Source: JBBROS01 sp965213855
GTDB lineage: Bacteria; Pseudomonadota; Alphaproteobacteria; Acetobacterales; Acetobacteraceae
Assembly: GCA_965213855.1 (NCBI GenBank)
Contig: CBDCAA010000008.1
Span: 62,001-126,000, forward strand
Length of the DNA: 64,000 bases
Direction of reading: 5' to 3'
Shown: positions 35,556 through 45,606 of the stretch, piece by piece
Layout of the letters: each line of letters starts with the position of its first letter
Numbering within the stretch: the first letter of the stretch is position 1
Notes under the pieces: model-generated
The model's input: only the letters and a program-made list of their open reading frames with translations
The model's database searches: none
Told to the model about the DNA's origin: nothing
Program-made: the position numbers and the translations under genes

Positions 35556-36371
35556 CTAGCCGGCAGCCAGGAACCGGGCGAAGGCGTCCTTGTGGTCCTC
35601 GTGCCAGCGCGACAGAGCGGGGCGGTTCTCGATCACGTCGCCCATCGCCCAGGCCATGCGCTTCTCGTCCATGGCGCGGGTCGTCTCGTTGTCGGGGCAA
35701 AGGATGTAGAAGTCGCCAGCGGCCAGCCGGTCGAGCATGAAGCCGGCGACCTGGTCCGGCGTCCACGCGCCGGCCGGCTTCTCGGCCGATCGGGTCATCC
35801 CGGTGTAGGTGGAGCCGGGGATCAGCAGATGCGCCGATACGCGGCCGCCGGCCTGCTCACGCAGGCTGTGCGCGAGGCCTTCGGTCAGCGCCTTCACGCC
35901 CGACTTGCTGACGTTGTAGGCGGTATTGCCCGGCGGCTGCGTGATGCCCTGCTTGGAGCCGGTGTTGATCACCATGCCCGGCTGGCCGCCCGCGACCATT
36001 GCCGGCACGAACGCCTGCACGCCATGGACCACCCCCATCAAGTTGATCCCGATCACCTGCGCCCAGACGTCCGGCCGCGACAGTGCATCGGCCCCGCCAT
36101 GCACCGCGGCGTTATTCATCAGCAGCGAGACCGGGCCGAACCGCTCGCCGACTTGCCGGGCCAGCAGCTCGACCGCGGCGCGGTCGCTCACGTCGACGAC
36201 GAAGCCGGTCGCGCCGCCCCCGAGCGCCGCCGCCGCCTCGACGACACGCGGCGCCGTATCGACGAGGCAGACCCGCATGCCGGACGCGGCGAAACGTGTG
36301 GCGCAGGCGAGGCCGATGCCGCTGGCCGCCCCCGTCACGACCGCCACGTTGTTCGGCGCAATCACGTCCAT
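35556..36371 (-). CDS. short-chain dehydrogenase/reductase
   Basis: This is a 271-residue classical SDR. Cofactor motif TGAASGIG is near 16-23, NNAAVHGG near 90, and catalytic YNVSK with NTGSKQG upstream. GGGAGG lies 8 bases before ATG 36371. The C-terminal extension (about 40 residues, EKRMAWAMGDVIENRPALSR) is longer than in minimal SDRs. It converges on the GMC operon. The substrate is unknown. Confidence 0.88.
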   Translation of the reverse strand: MDVIAPNNVAVVTGAASGIGLACATRFAASGMRVCLVDTAPRVVEAAAALGGGATGFVVDVSDRAAVELLARQVGERFGPVSLLMNNAAVHGGADALSRPDVWAQVIGINLMGVVHGVQAFVPAMVAGGQPGMVINTGSKQGITQPPGNTAYNVSKSGVKALTEGLAHSLREQAGGRVSAHLLIPGSTYTGMTRSAEKPAGAWTPDQVAGFMLDRLAAGDFYILCPDNETTRAMDEKRMAWAMGDVIENRPALSRWHEDHKDAFARFLAAG

Positions 36372-36482
36372 GGCCCAAACCTCCCGTCGTTTCGTCCCCG
36401 CCTGGTAGGCGGCCTGTGACGCACGGTGCAACCCACGAGGTCCCAGCAGGTTGCCGCAATCAGGCCACGCGCTGCACGCATG

Positions 36483-36514
36483 ATGCCTCGCGCGGCAGAT
36501 GCCTTGCGCGGCAG
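36483..36514. repeat. 16-bp imperfect tandem repeat upstream of opgG
   Basis: ATGCCTCGCGCGGCAG is followed directly by ATGCCTTGCGCGGCAG, differing at one base, about 40 bases before the opgG start. It could be a chance duplication or a regulatory site. Confidence 0.5.
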
Positions 36515-36551
36515 AACGTGCAACATTGTTCCGGTCAGGTGGGGGTCAGGC

Positions 36552-38069
36552 GTGCATCGACGGGCGTTCATGGCCAGCACTGCGGCAGCGGCGCTGACGA
36601 TCCGGCATCCCGAGGCAGCGCAGGCCGCCGAGGACCCGGCCTACGACGCGCAGACGGTCCGCAGCCTCGCCCGGGCCCTGGCCGCATCGCCCTACAAGCC
36701 GCCGAATACGAAGCTGCCCGACCCGATCGCCAAGCTCGGCTACGACGACTACCGGAACATCCGCTTCGATCCCAACCAGGCGCTCTGGCATGGCGCCAAA
36801 CTGCCGTTCGAGGCGCAGTTCTTCCATCAAGGCTGGCTCTACACCTCGGCCGTGGACCTGTTCGAGGTGGTGGACGGCAAGGCCCGCCCGATCGTCTACC
36901 GGCCCGAGATGTTCGACTTCGGCCCGCTGCCCCGCCCACCGCCGAAAGAGGCGGGCGCCAAGGATCTCGGCTTCGCCGGCTTCCGGCTGCACGCCCCGAT
37001 CAACCGGCCCGACTATTACGACGAGGTCGCCGTGTTCCTCGGCGCCAGCTACTTCCGCGCGGTCGGCCGCAGCCTCGGCTACGGCCTGTCCTCGCGCGGC
37101 CTGTCGCTGAACACCGCCGATCCGGCGGGCGAGGAATTCCCGGCGTTCCGTGCCTTCTACCTCGAACGGCCGCAGCCCGGCACCAACAGCATCGTCGTCA
37201 GCGGGCTGCTCGACAGCCCGAGCACCGCGGCCGCGATGCGCATCGCCATCCGCCCCGGCGAGGATACGGTGATGGACGTCGAGCTGACCCTTTTCCCCCG
37301 GGTCGACCTCGACCAGCCGGGCATCGCTACCGGGACGAGCATGTTCCTGTATGACGCCAGCAACCGCCTCGCCTTCGACGACTGGCGCGCTGCCGTGCAT
37401 GACAGCGACGGCCTCATGATGCTGACCGGCCGGGGCGAGGAGCTGTGGCGGCCGCTCGCCAACCCGCGCACCCTGCAGGTCAGCAGCTTCGTCGACGGCA
37501 GCCCGCGCGGCTTCGGCCTGATGCAGCGCCAGCGGGTGCTGCGCGACTACGAGGACTTGGAGGCGCAGTACGAGCGCCGTCCCTCGCTCTGGGTCGAGCC
37601 GATCGGCGACTGGGGCGAGGGCGCCGTCCATCTGGTCGAGATCCCGACCCGGGAGGAGATCAACGACAACATCGTCGCGTTCTGGCGTCCCAAGGCGCCG
37701 CTCCGCGCCAAGGGCGAGCACGGCGTCACCTACCGCCTGCATTGGTGCGCCACTTCGCCTTACCGGTCCGACCTCGCCCGCTTCGGCCTGACCCGGACCG
37801 GCGCGGCGCCGAACGGCCGCGTGTTCGTGCTCGGCGCAGCCGGCGCCAAGCTGAAGGCGCTCGCCGCCGACACCGAGCCGCAGGCGCGTGTCAGCACGGA
37901 CAAGGGCAAGGTCCAGGATATCCTGGTCACGCCCGACCCGGAGGAGGGCGGCTGGCGGCTCAGCTTCGTCCTGCAACCCGGCGACGAGAAGGTCTGCGAA
38001 CTCCGCGCCACGCTGATGCAGGCCGAGACGCCGCTCTCCGAGACGTGGATCTATCGTTGGACGACGTAG
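36552..38069 (+). CDS. opgG: periplasmic glucan biosynthesis protein OpgG/OpgD family
   Basis: This is a 505-residue protein. GTG 36552 starts VHRRAFMASTAAAALT, a twin-arginine-like signal as in OpgD; OpgG proper has a Sec signal. The mature part matches the MdoG family: GYDDYRNIRFDP, WHGAKLPFEAQFFHQGWLY, RLHAPINRPDYYDEVAVFLGA and the C-terminal TYRLHW. It acts in the periplasm on osmoregulated periplasmic glucans made by OpgH. Its 3' end overlaps opgH by 13 bases. OpgD cannot be excluded. Confidence 0.92.
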   Translation: MHRRAFMASTAAAALTIRHPEAAQAAEDPAYDAQTVRSLARALAASPYKPPNTKLPDPIAKLGYDDYRNIRFDPNQALWHGAKLPFEAQFFHQGWLYTSAVDLFEVVDGKARPIVYRPEMFDFGPLPRPPPKEAGAKDLGFAGFRLHAPINRPDYYDEVAVFLGASYFRAVGRSLGYGLSSRGLSLNTADPAGEEFPAFRAFYLERPQPGTNSIVVSGLLDSPSTAAAMRIAIRPGEDTVMDVELTLFPRVDLDQPGIATGTSMFLYDASNRLAFDDWRAAVHDSDGLMMLTGRGEELWRPLANPRTLQVSSFVDGSPRGFGLMQRQRVLRDYEDLEAQYERRPSLWVEPIGDWGEGAVHLVEIPTREEINDNIVAFWRPKAPLRAKGEHGVTYRLHWCATSPYRSDLARFGLTRTGAAPNGRVFVLGAAGAKLKALAADTEPQARVSTDKGKVQDILVTPDPEEGGWRLSFVLQPGDEKVCELRATLMQAETPLSETWIYRWTT

Positions 38070-40150
38070 GCGAGCCGGCGTTCGCCGCCCTGCCGCCCGA
38101 GGCGCCGATGCCGATGCCGGTCCAGAAGCTCGGGGACAAGCCGCCCCGGACCCCGCGGCCCGCCTCCTCCCCGCCCCACATGGGGGCCCGCCGGCTGCTC
38201 ATCTTTGGCAGCGCGATCGCGCTCACCGCGGCGGCCGCTCGGGAGATGCACCTGGTGCTCGGCACGAATGGCGTGACACCGCTCGAGATCGCGGTGATCA
38301 TCGTCTTCGTCCTCCTGTTCGCCTGGATCGCGCTGGCCCTCGTCAGCGGCGTCGCCGGATTTGCCGAGCTGCTGCGGCACGGGCGCCCGGCCGCGCCGCA
38401 ACCCGGCTTGGTGCTGCCCAAGACGGCGTTGCTGATGCCGGCCTACAACGAGCGCCCGGCCCGCATCATGGCGACGCTCGCGGTCATCCATGCCGACCTG
38501 GCCCGGCTCGGCGCGGCCGGCACGTTCGATCTGTTCATCCTCAGCGACACGACCGATCCCGACGCCTGGGTCGCCGAGGAGGCGGCGTTCCTGGCCCTCC
38601 GCCGGCAGACCGGTGCCGACAACCTCTACTATCGGCACCGTCGCAAGAACGTCGAGCGCAAGGCCGGCAACGTCGCCGACTGGGTGCGGCGGTGGGGCGG
38701 CGCCTATCCGCAATTCATGATCCTGGATGCCGACAGCGTCATGACCGGCGAGTGCATTCTCGGCCTTGCCGCGACGATGGCGGGCAGCCCGGCGGCGGGG
38801 CTGATCCAGTCCCTTCCGATCATCGTCGGCGGCAAGACCTTGTTCGCCCGGGCGCAGCAGTTCGCGGGCCGGGTCTATGGGCCGATGATCGCGCATGGGA
38901 TCGCCTGGTGGCACGGCGCGGAGGGGAATTACTGGGGTCACAACGCCATGATCCGGACCGCCGCCTTCGCCGCCGCGGCCGGTCTGCCGACGCTTCCGGG
39001 CCGAAAGCCGTTCGGCGGCCACGTACTAAGCCACGATTTCGTCGAGGCCGCGCTGATCCGGCGCGCCGGCTGGGCCATCCACATGCTCCCCGGCCTGCGC
39101 GGCAGCTACGAGGAGAGCCCGCCGAGCCTGTCCGACGTCGCCATCCGGGACCGCCGCTGGTGCCAGGGCAACCTGCAGCACGCGGCGATCGTGTTCTCCC
39201 GCGGGTTCCATTGGGTAAGCCGCATGCACCTGCTGATGGGGATCGGCAGCTACGTCACCGCCCCGCTCTGGCTGCTGTTCCTGGTCATCGGCATCCTGAT
39301 CTCGGTCCAGTCCCGGTTCGTCCTGCCGGACTACTTCCCCGCCGGCCCGAGCCTGTTTCCGGTCTGGCCCGTGATCGACCCGGTCCGGTCGATGTGGGTG
39401 TTCATCGGCACGATGGCGATGCTGCTCGGCCCCAAGCTCCTGGCGTGGTTCGCGCTCATGCTGCACCGCGACGACCGGACCGGCTGCGGCGGCGTCGTCC
39501 GCTCGTTCCTGAGCGTCCTCGTCGAGTCGGTCCTTGCCGGCCTGCTGGCCCCCGTGGCGATGCTGTTCCAAACCGTCTCGGTCGCGACCATCCTGGCCGG
39601 GCGCGACAGCGGATGGCAGCCGCAGCAGCGCGAAGATGGCCGGGTGCCGTTCGCCGACACGCTTCGCCAGTACGCGCCGCATACCCTGGTCGGGCTGGCC
39701 TTCGGCGTCGTCTCCTGGCTGATCTCCTGGCCGCTGCTGCTGTGGATGTCGCCGGTCGTCGTCGGCCTTGCCCTCGCCGCGCCGATGGCGGCGCTGACCA
39801 GCCGCCGCGGCGCTGGCGCCGCGTTCCGCCGCCTGGGCCTGCTGCAGACGCCCGAGGAGACGCGTCCACCCTCCGTCCTGGTCGAGCTGGAGCGCCTGCA
39901 GCCCGCACTCGTCCAGCCCGACATGACGGCGATCCGTCGCCTGCTCGATGACCCGGTGCTCCTGGCCGCCCATCGCACGATGCTGCCGCCGCCCCGGGCG
40001 CCCGGGGAGCCGTTCGACCCGGCCCTGCTCGTCGGCCTCGCCAAACTGCGCGAGGGCCAGGACCCCGGCAGCCTCACGCGCCAGGAACGCGCGGCCGTCC
40101 TGGCCAGCGACGAGGGCCTGCAGCTGCTGCGTGAGCGTCCCACCCTGTGA
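38057..40150 (+). CDS. opgH: glucan glucosyltransferase OpgH (MdoH)
   Basis: This is a 697-residue inner-membrane GT2 glycosyltransferase that polymerises UDP-glucose into beta-1,2-linked periplasmic glucan. TTG 38057 keeps the conserved LPPEAPMPMPVQ lead that the ATG at 38108 would lose. Two membrane spans (about 55-75, 85-110) precede the catalytic domain with LMPAYNE, LSDTTD, ILDADS and RRWCQGNLQH. Several spans follow (about 395-600). Start overlap with opgG indicates one operon. Confidence 0.93.
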   Translation: MDDVGEPAFAALPPEAPMPMPVQKLGDKPPRTPRPASSPPHMGARRLLIFGSAIALTAAAAREMHLVLGTNGVTPLEIAVIIVFVLLFAWIALALVSGVAGFAELLRHGRPAAPQPGLVLPKTALLMPAYNERPARIMATLAVIHADLARLGAAGTFDLFILSDTTDPDAWVAEEAAFLALRRQTGADNLYYRHRRKNVERKAGNVADWVRRWGGAYPQFMILDADSVMTGECILGLAATMAGSPAAGLIQSLPIIVGGKTLFARAQQFAGRVYGPMIAHGIAWWHGAEGNYWGHNAMIRTAAFAAAAGLPTLPGRKPFGGHVLSHDFVEAALIRRAGWAIHMLPGLRGSYEESPPSLSDVAIRDRRWCQGNLQHAAIVFSRGFHWVSRMHLLMGIGSYVTAPLWLLFLVIGILISVQSRFVLPDYFPAGPSLFPVWPVIDPVRSMWVFIGTMAMLLGPKLLAWFALMLHRDDRTGCGGVVRSFLSVLVESVLAGLLAPVAMLFQTVSVATILAGRDSGWQPQQREDGRVPFADTLRQYAPHTLVGLAFGVVSWLISWPLLLWMSPVVVGLALAAPMAALTSRRGAGAAFRRLGLLQTPEETRPPSVLVELERLQPALVQPDMTAIRRLLDDPVLLAAHRTMLPPPRAPGEPFDPALLVGLAKLREGQDPGSLTRQERAAVLASDEGLQLLRERPTL

Positions 40151-40229
40151 GCCGACCGGCGGCGGGAGCTGTCGCACCTCGCACGAATCTTGCTAGGCTT
40201 CGCTCAACGCCAATCGCCGGGGACTGCGC

Positions 40230-41819
40230 ATGATCACACGCCGCCATCTGCACGCCTTGCTCCTCGCCGGGACCGCCTGCCTCTCCGGGGCCGCCGTGCA
40301 GGCCCAGACACGGGGCGGCACCCTGACCTTCGGGCGCTCGATCGAAAGCCAGTACCTCGACCCGACGCGCACCTCGCAGAACGCCGATATCTGGATCGCG
40401 CTCAACATCTACGACACGCTGCTGCAGCCGTCTGCGGACGGCGCCGGGGTGGAGGCAGGGCTCGCGAGCACCTGGTCCGTGTCGGACGACGGCAAGACGG
40501 TCACGCTGAAGCTGCGCCCGGACCTGAAGTTCGCCGATGGATCGCCGCTCCAGGTGAGCGACGTGACCTGGTCGCTCGACCGCGCCCGCGCCAAGCCCGG
40601 CGGTGGCGAATTCGCGTTCCTGCTGGCCTCCATCGCCTCGGTCGAGGCGAGCGGCGCCGACACCGTGCTGGTCCACCTGACCCACCCCGACCCGGTGATC
40701 CTGCAGGCGCTCTCGACCTTCAACGCCGGCATCATGCCGGAGAAGCTGCTGATGGCCGCCCCGGGCGCCACCATCGAGGACAAGACCAAGGCGTTCGCCG
40801 ACCACCCCGTCGGCTCCGGCCCGTTCACCCTCGAAAGCTGGCGCCGCAACACCGAGATGGTGCTCGTCCGCAACCCGTACTACTGGCGCAAGGCCGCGGA
40901 CGGGAAGCCGCTGCCCTACCTCGACCACGTGCGGCTGCAGATCATCCCCGACGACGCGACCCGTATCCTGAAGCTGCGTGCCGGCGAGATCGACGCGGCC
41001 GAGTTCGTTCCCTACTCGCGCGTCGCCGAGCTGAAGGCCGACCCGGCGCTCAACATGGTCCTGTTCCCGGCCGCCCAGGTGAACTACTTCAGCCTCAATG
41101 CGCGGCCGACCTTCAAGGACGGCAGCAAGAACCCGATGGCCGACGTGCGGGTGCGCCAGGCGCTGAACTACGCCACCGACAAGGACGCGCTGATCCAGGC
41201 GGTCAGCTACGGCACCGGGACGCTGCAACGCAGCCTGATGCCGATGTCGACCCCGCTCGCCGACGGCCCGGCGCAGCTTTACCCATTCGACCTTGCGAAG
41301 GCGAAAGCGCTGCTGACGGAGGCCGGGTATCCGCAAGGCTTCGAGCTGACGGCCATCGCCCTGGCCGGCAGCGCCGACGACGCCGCCAAGCTCACGATCC
41401 TGCAGCAGCTCTGGGCCCAGATCGGCGTCCGGCTCAAGATCGAGCAACTCGACAGCGCCACCCGGCTCGCGCGTTTCAACGCCGGCGACTTCCAGATCCG
41501 CGCGTCGCTCTGGACCAACGACATCAACGACCCGAACGAGATCACCTCGATCCTGGCCTACTATCCCACCCGCCAGGCCGGCCGCTCCGGCTGGCAGGAC
41601 AAGCGCGTCGACGAGCTGTTCGACCAGAGCCAGGAAGAGCTCGACCCAGCCAAGCGCGCCGCCGAATACAAGGAGATCCAGCAGCGCTACGCCGACGCCG
41701 CACCCATCGTGTTCGCGATGGAGGTGCCCTACCCGGTCGCGCTGCGGAAAGCCGTGCACGGCTTCGTCCAGATCCCGCTCGGCAACAACCTGTTCGTCGA
41801 GGCGTCGGTCGAAAAGTAG
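40230..41819 (+). CDS. peptide/opine-type ABC substrate-binding protein (SBP_bac_5)
   Basis: This is a 529-residue periplasmic binder. A signal peptide (MITRRHLHALLLAGTACLSG) ends near VQAQ. Family features are GGTLTFGRSIESQYLDP, LRPDLKFADGSPLQVSDVTW and VDELFDQSQEELDP. GGGGA lies about 8 bases before the ATG. It heads a complete five-gene importer. Ligand classes for this family include di/oligopeptides, opines and glutathione; none can be singled out. Confidence 0.92.
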   Translation: MITRRHLHALLLAGTACLSGAAVQAQTRGGTLTFGRSIESQYLDPTRTSQNADIWIALNIYDTLLQPSADGAGVEAGLASTWSVSDDGKTVTLKLRPDLKFADGSPLQVSDVTWSLDRARAKPGGGEFAFLLASIASVEASGADTVLVHLTHPDPVILQALSTFNAGIMPEKLLMAAPGATIEDKTKAFADHPVGSGPFTLESWRRNTEMVLVRNPYYWRKAADGKPLPYLDHVRLQIIPDDATRILKLRAGEIDAAEFVPYSRVAELKADPALNMVLFPAAQVNYFSLNARPTFKDGSKNPMADVRVRQALNYATDKDALIQAVSYGTGTLQRSLMPMSTPLADGPAQLYPFDLAKAKALLTEAGYPQGFELTAIALAGSADDAAKLTILQQLWAQIGVRLKIEQLDSATRLARFNAGDFQIRASLWTNDINDPNEITSILAYYPTRQAGRSGWQDKRVDELFDQSQEELDPAKRAAEYKEIQQRYADAAPIVFAMEVPYPVALRKAVHGFVQIPLGNNLFVEASVEK

Positions 41820-41830
41820 GGACGGCCGGC

Positions 41831-42769
41831 TTGCACCTGTTCGGCGTGCTCGGCCGCCGCCTGGCGCAGATCGTCGCCACCGTCGTCCTTGTCGCGCTGC
41901 TGGTGTTCGCCCTGATGCGCCTCCTGCCGGGCGACCCGGCGCTGACCCTGCTCGGCGACCGGGCCAGCGACGCCGCCATCCAGGACCTGCACCACGAACT
42001 CGGCCTCGACCGCTCGATCGCCGTGCAGTTCTGGGAGTTCCTGCGCCACGCCCTCGTGCTTGACCTCGGTGACTCCATCACCCTGCGGGTGCCGGTCGCC
42101 CATCTGGTCCGCGAGGGTCTGCCGATCACGCTGACCCTGACCGGGCTCGCGGTGCTGCTGGCGCTGCTCATGGCCGTGCCGCTCGCGTTCGTCTCGGCGG
42201 TGCGCCCCGGCGGCTGGGCGGACGTGCTGATCCGGATCGTGTCGCAGGTCAGCCTGTCGATGCCGGTGTTCTACATCGGCCTGGTGCTGCTGATCACGTT
42301 TGCGGCCGGGCTGCACTGGTTTCCGGTGGGTGGGATTGGGACCGGGTTCTGGCAGAACCTGTGGTATCTGTTCCTGCCGGCGCTCACGCTCGCCTTGTCG
42401 CTGTCGGCGGTGCTGCTGCGCAGCCTGCGGCAGGCGCTGATCGAGGCGCTGGCGGCCGACTACGTCGGGTTCGCGACGGCGAAGGGGTTGCGTCGCCGGG
42501 TGGTGCTGGGGCGGCACGTGCTCCGCAACGCGTGGGTCTCGACCGTGACCTTGCTGGGCCTGCACATCGGCACCCTGATTGGCGGTGCCGTCATCACGGA
42601 GACGGTGTTCGCCATCCCCGGGCTGGGCCGGCTGACGATCGACGCGATCTTCTCCCGCGACTACGCCGTGGTGCAGGGGCTGACGATGGTGTTGGCCGTG
42701 ATGGTGTCGGTCGTGTTCCTGCTGGTGGACGCCGTGCAAGCCATGCTGGACCCTCGAGTGGGCGCTTGA
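41831..42769 (+). CDS. ABC transporter permease (DppB type)
   Basis: This is a 312-residue inner-membrane permease. TTG 41831 is the only start near the conserved beginning (LHLFGVLGRRLAQIVATVVL). The family motif LLPGDPA follows the first span. The EAA loop reads ADYVGFATAKGLRRRVVLGR. It pairs with the DppC-type permease, which starts inside its stop codon (TTGA). Confidence 0.92.
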   Translation: MHLFGVLGRRLAQIVATVVLVALLVFALMRLLPGDPALTLLGDRASDAAIQDLHHELGLDRSIAVQFWEFLRHALVLDLGDSITLRVPVAHLVREGLPITLTLTGLAVLLALLMAVPLAFVSAVRPGGWADVLIRIVSQVSLSMPVFYIGLVLLITFAAGLHWFPVGGIGTGFWQNLWYLFLPALTLALSLSAVLLRSLRQALIEALAADYVGFATAKGLRRRVVLGRHVLRNAWVSTVTLLGLHIGTLIGGAVITETVFAIPGLGRLTIDAIFSRDYAVVQGLTMVLAVMVSVVFLLVDAVQAMLDPRVGA

Positions 42770-43608
42770 GCGCGTCCGCAGCCGTCCTGCCCCGCCGCGC
42801 CCCGATCCGGCTGCGCCTGCCGGTCGCGTTCGGCGTCCTGCTGCTGCTGGCCTTCGGCCTCTGTGCCGCCGTGCCCGGGATGGTCGCGCCTTACTCGCCG
42901 ACCGCGTTCGACTTCCGCGCCGCCCTGTCGCCGCCGAGTGCGGCGCACTGGTTCGGCACCGACAATTTCGGCCGCGACGTCCTCTCCCGCACGGTCTGGG
43001 CGGCGCGGACGGACCTGCAGATCGCCATCTTCTCCACCCTGTTCGCCGCCCTGTTCGGCACCGCCGTCGGTTGCGTGGTGGGCTATACCGGCGGCTGGCT
43101 CGATGCCGTGTTCCGCCGGGTGATGGACGTGTTCGTCACCATCCCGTTCCTGGTGTTGGTGATCGCCATCGTCGCCGTGCTGGGGCCGGGGCTGACGAAC
43201 ATGTACGTCGCCATCTCGGCGGTGAACTGGATCATCTACGCAAGGCTGATGCGGGCCGAGGTGCGGGCGCAGACGCGGCTCGACTACGCGGCCGCGGGGC
43301 GGGTGATGGGCTACAGCCACGCCCGCATCATCTTCCGCCACCTGCTGCCCAATGCCGTCTCCCCGCTGGTGGTTTACTGGATGACCGACATGGCGCTGGC
43401 GGTGCTGCTGGGCTCGTCGCTGGGTTATCTCGGCCTGGGCGCACAGCCGCCGACGGCCGAATGGGGACTGCTGATCGCGGACGGCAAGAACTTCATGACC
43501 ACGGCCTGGTGGATGTCGATCTTTCCCGGCCTGGCGATCGTGGCGGCCGGGGCCGGGTTCAGCCTGCTCGGGGACGGGCTGGCGGACTGGCTTCGCCGAC
43601 GCGCATGA
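42766..43608 (+). CDS. ABC transporter permease (DppC type)
   Basis: This is a 280-residue permease with an N-terminal span, the motif HWFGTDNFGRDVLSR typical of DppC, and the EAA loop RLDYAAAGRVMGYSHARII. TTG 42766 overlaps the previous stop. ATGA overlap leads into the first ATPase. Confidence 0.93.
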   Translation: MSASAAVLPRRAPIRLRLPVAFGVLLLLAFGLCAAVPGMVAPYSPTAFDFRAALSPPSAAHWFGTDNFGRDVLSRTVWAARTDLQIAIFSTLFAALFGTAVGCVVGYTGGWLDAVFRRVMDVFVTIPFLVLVIAIVAVLGPGLTNMYVAISAVNWIIYARLMRAEVRAQTRLDYAAAGRVMGYSHARIIFRHLLPNAVSPLVVYWMTDMALAVLLGSSLGYLGLGAQPPTAEWGLLIADGKNFMTTAWWMSIFPGLAIVAAGAGFSLLGDGLADWLRRRA

Positions 43609-44585
43609 CGGCGCCCTTGCTGCAGCTGCGCGGGCTGCGCGTGCGCTTCGGCGCCGCCGCACCCGTCGACGGGCTGGACCTGGAGGTGATGCCGGGCGAG
43701 TTCCTGGGCATCGTCGGCGAGTCCGGGTCGGGCAAGAGCCTGACCTTGCGCGCAATCCTGCGGCTGCTGCCGCCCGGGGCGCGCATGGAGGGCCAGGTGC
43801 TTTGGCAGGGACAGGACATGGCCGCGCTGTCGGAGCCCGCGCTGCGCCAGGTCCGCGGCCACGGCATCGCGATGGTGTTCCAGGAGCCGATGACGGCGCT
43901 GAACCCGGTCCTGACCGTCGGCCTGCAGATCACCGAGAGCCTCGCCGCGCATGGCGGGCCGTACGGCGCCGCCGCCGCGCGCCGCGCGGCCGAGCTGCTC
44001 GACCTGGTCGGCATCCCCGACGCGCGGCGCCGCCTCGGCTCCTACCCGCACGAGTTCTCCGGCGGCATGCGGCAGCGGGCGATGATCGCCATCGCGCTCG
44101 CGACCGGGCCAAAGCTGCTCCTGGCCGACGAGCCAACCACGGCGCTCGACGTCACCATCCAGGACCAGATCCTGCGCCTGCTGCTCCGCCTGCAGCGAGA
44201 GCTGTCGATGGCCGTCGTGCTGGTCACGCACGATCTCGGCGTGGTGGCCGGCACGTGCGAGCGCGTGGCGGTGATGTATGCCGGGACGGTTGTCGAGACG
44301 GGCCGCACCGAGGACCTGTTCGCCCGGCCCGCCCATGCCTACACGCTGGGCCTGCTCGGGTCGTTGCCCACCGCGGCGCAGGTGCGGCAGCGCCTGCCCG
44401 GCATCGCCGGCGTCCCGCCCAGCCCGCTCGCCTTGCCGCCCGGCTGCCGCTTCGCGCCCCGCTGCACCTTTGCGCTCCCGGCGTGCAGCGCCGCGGTGCC
44501 GTCGCTGGCGGAACGGGTGCCCGGGCACTGGACCGCGTGCATCCGGCCCGACGCCGTCGCCAGCGCGCTGGACCGGGCCGCATGA
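43605..44585 (+). CDS. ABC transporter ATPase (DppD type)
   Basis: This is a 326-residue ATPase. Walker A is GESGSGKS, signature FSGGMRQR, Walker B LLLADEPTTALD. The C-terminal oligopeptide-transporter extension has the Cys cluster CRFAPRC...C...C, which in this family may bind Fe-S. ATG 43605 overlaps the permease gene, and its stop overlaps the next ATPase gene. Confidence 0.95.
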   Translation: MTAPLLQLRGLRVRFGAAAPVDGLDLEVMPGEFLGIVGESGSGKSLTLRAILRLLPPGARMEGQVLWQGQDMAALSEPALRQVRGHGIAMVFQEPMTALNPVLTVGLQITESLAAHGGPYGAAAARRAAELLDLVGIPDARRRLGSYPHEFSGGMRQRAMIAIALATGPKLLLADEPTTALDVTIQDQILRLLLRLQRELSMAVVLVTHDLGVVAGTCERVAVMYAGTVVETGRTEDLFARPAHAYTLGLLGSLPTAAQVRQRLPGIAGVPPSPLALPPGCRFAPRCTFALPACSAAVPSLAERVPGHWTACIRPDAVASALDRAA

Positions 44586-45580
44586 CCGCGCTGCTGCGGG
44601 CCGACGACCTCACGCTGACCTTTCCAGCCCGGCGCGGCATGTCGGACCTGCTGCGCCGCACCCGGCCCGGCGTCCGCGCGCTGGCCGGCGTCACGCTCGA
44701 GGTGCGGCGGGGCGAGACCCTGGCCGTCGTCGGCGAGTCCGGCTGCGGAAAGTCGACCCTCGCCCGCGTGCTGGTGCGGCTGACGTCGCCGGATGGCGGG
44801 CAGATCATGTTCGACGGCGAGGACGTGGCCGAGCTGCGCGGCGCCGCGCTGCGCCGCTACAACCGCCGGGTCCAGATGGTGTTCCAGGATCCGTACGGCT
44901 CCTTGAACCCGCGCATGACCGTCGGCGAGACGCTGGGCGAGGCGCTGCGCGTGCACGGCATGGTGCCGCCGGACGGGGTGCCGGCGCGGGTCGCCGAACT
45001 GCTCGACCTGGTGCGGTTGCCGGCGGATGCCGCGTCCCGGTTCCCGCATGCCTTCTCCGGCGGGCAGCGGCAGCGGATCGCCATCGCCCGCGCGCTCGCG
45101 GTGCAGCCGGACCTGCTGATCGCCGATGAGATCGTCTCCGCGCTCGACGTCTCGGTGCAGGCGCAGATCCTGAACCTGCTGCTCGACATGCAGGAGCGGC
45201 TGGGGCTGGCGATGCTGTTCATCTCGCACGACCTGCGGGTCGTCCGCCACCTCGCGCACCGGGTGGCCGTCATGTACCTGGGCCGGGTGGTCGAGTCTGG
45301 CCCGGCAGAGGCGGTCTTCGCCGATCCGCTCCACCCCTACACCCAGGCCCTGCTCCGCGCCGCCCCCACCCTGGCGGTCGGCCGCCGCGAGGGCGGCGAC
45401 GCGCTGCGCGGCGAACTGCCGAGCCCGATGCAGGAGGTCGCCGGCTGCCCCTTCCACCCGCGCTGCCCGTCCGCCTTCGACCAATGCCGCACCGAGCGCC
45501 CGGCCATGCGGGTCGCTTCCGGCCACGGCGCGGCCTGCCACCTGGTGCCGCTGGTGGCGGACCAAGCCGTTGCGGCGTGA
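44582..45580 (+). CDS. ABC transporter ATPase (DppF type)
   Basis: This is a 332-residue ATPase. Walker A is GESGCGKST, the Q-loop is in VFQDPYGSLNPR, signature FSGGQRQR, Walker B LLIADEIVSALD (Ile where DppF usually has Pro or Ala). The C-terminal Cys-containing extension GCPFHPRCP is family-typical. It is the last gene of the importer operon, with ATGA overlap upstream. Confidence 0.95.
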   Translation: MTALLRADDLTLTFPARRGMSDLLRRTRPGVRALAGVTLEVRRGETLAVVGESGCGKSTLARVLVRLTSPDGGQIMFDGEDVAELRGAALRRYNRRVQMVFQDPYGSLNPRMTVGETLGEALRVHGMVPPDGVPARVAELLDLVRLPADAASRFPHAFSGGQRQRIAIARALAVQPDLLIADEIVSALDVSVQAQILNLLLDMQERLGLAMLFISHDLRVVRHLAHRVAVMYLGRVVESGPAEAVFADPLHPYTQALLRAAPTLAVGRREGGDALRGELPSPMQEVAGCPFHPRCPSAFDQCRTERPAMRVASGHGAACHLVPLVADQAVAA

Positions 45581-45606
45581 AGGGAGGCCAGCGCCCGCCA
45601 TGCTCT

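Noticed and set aside
37445..38056. N-terminal extension of the opgH frame inside opgG
   Set aside because: The extension lies wholly within opgG in another frame and reads as Arg/Ala-rich noise. The conserved LPPEAPMPMP lead sets the start near 38057.
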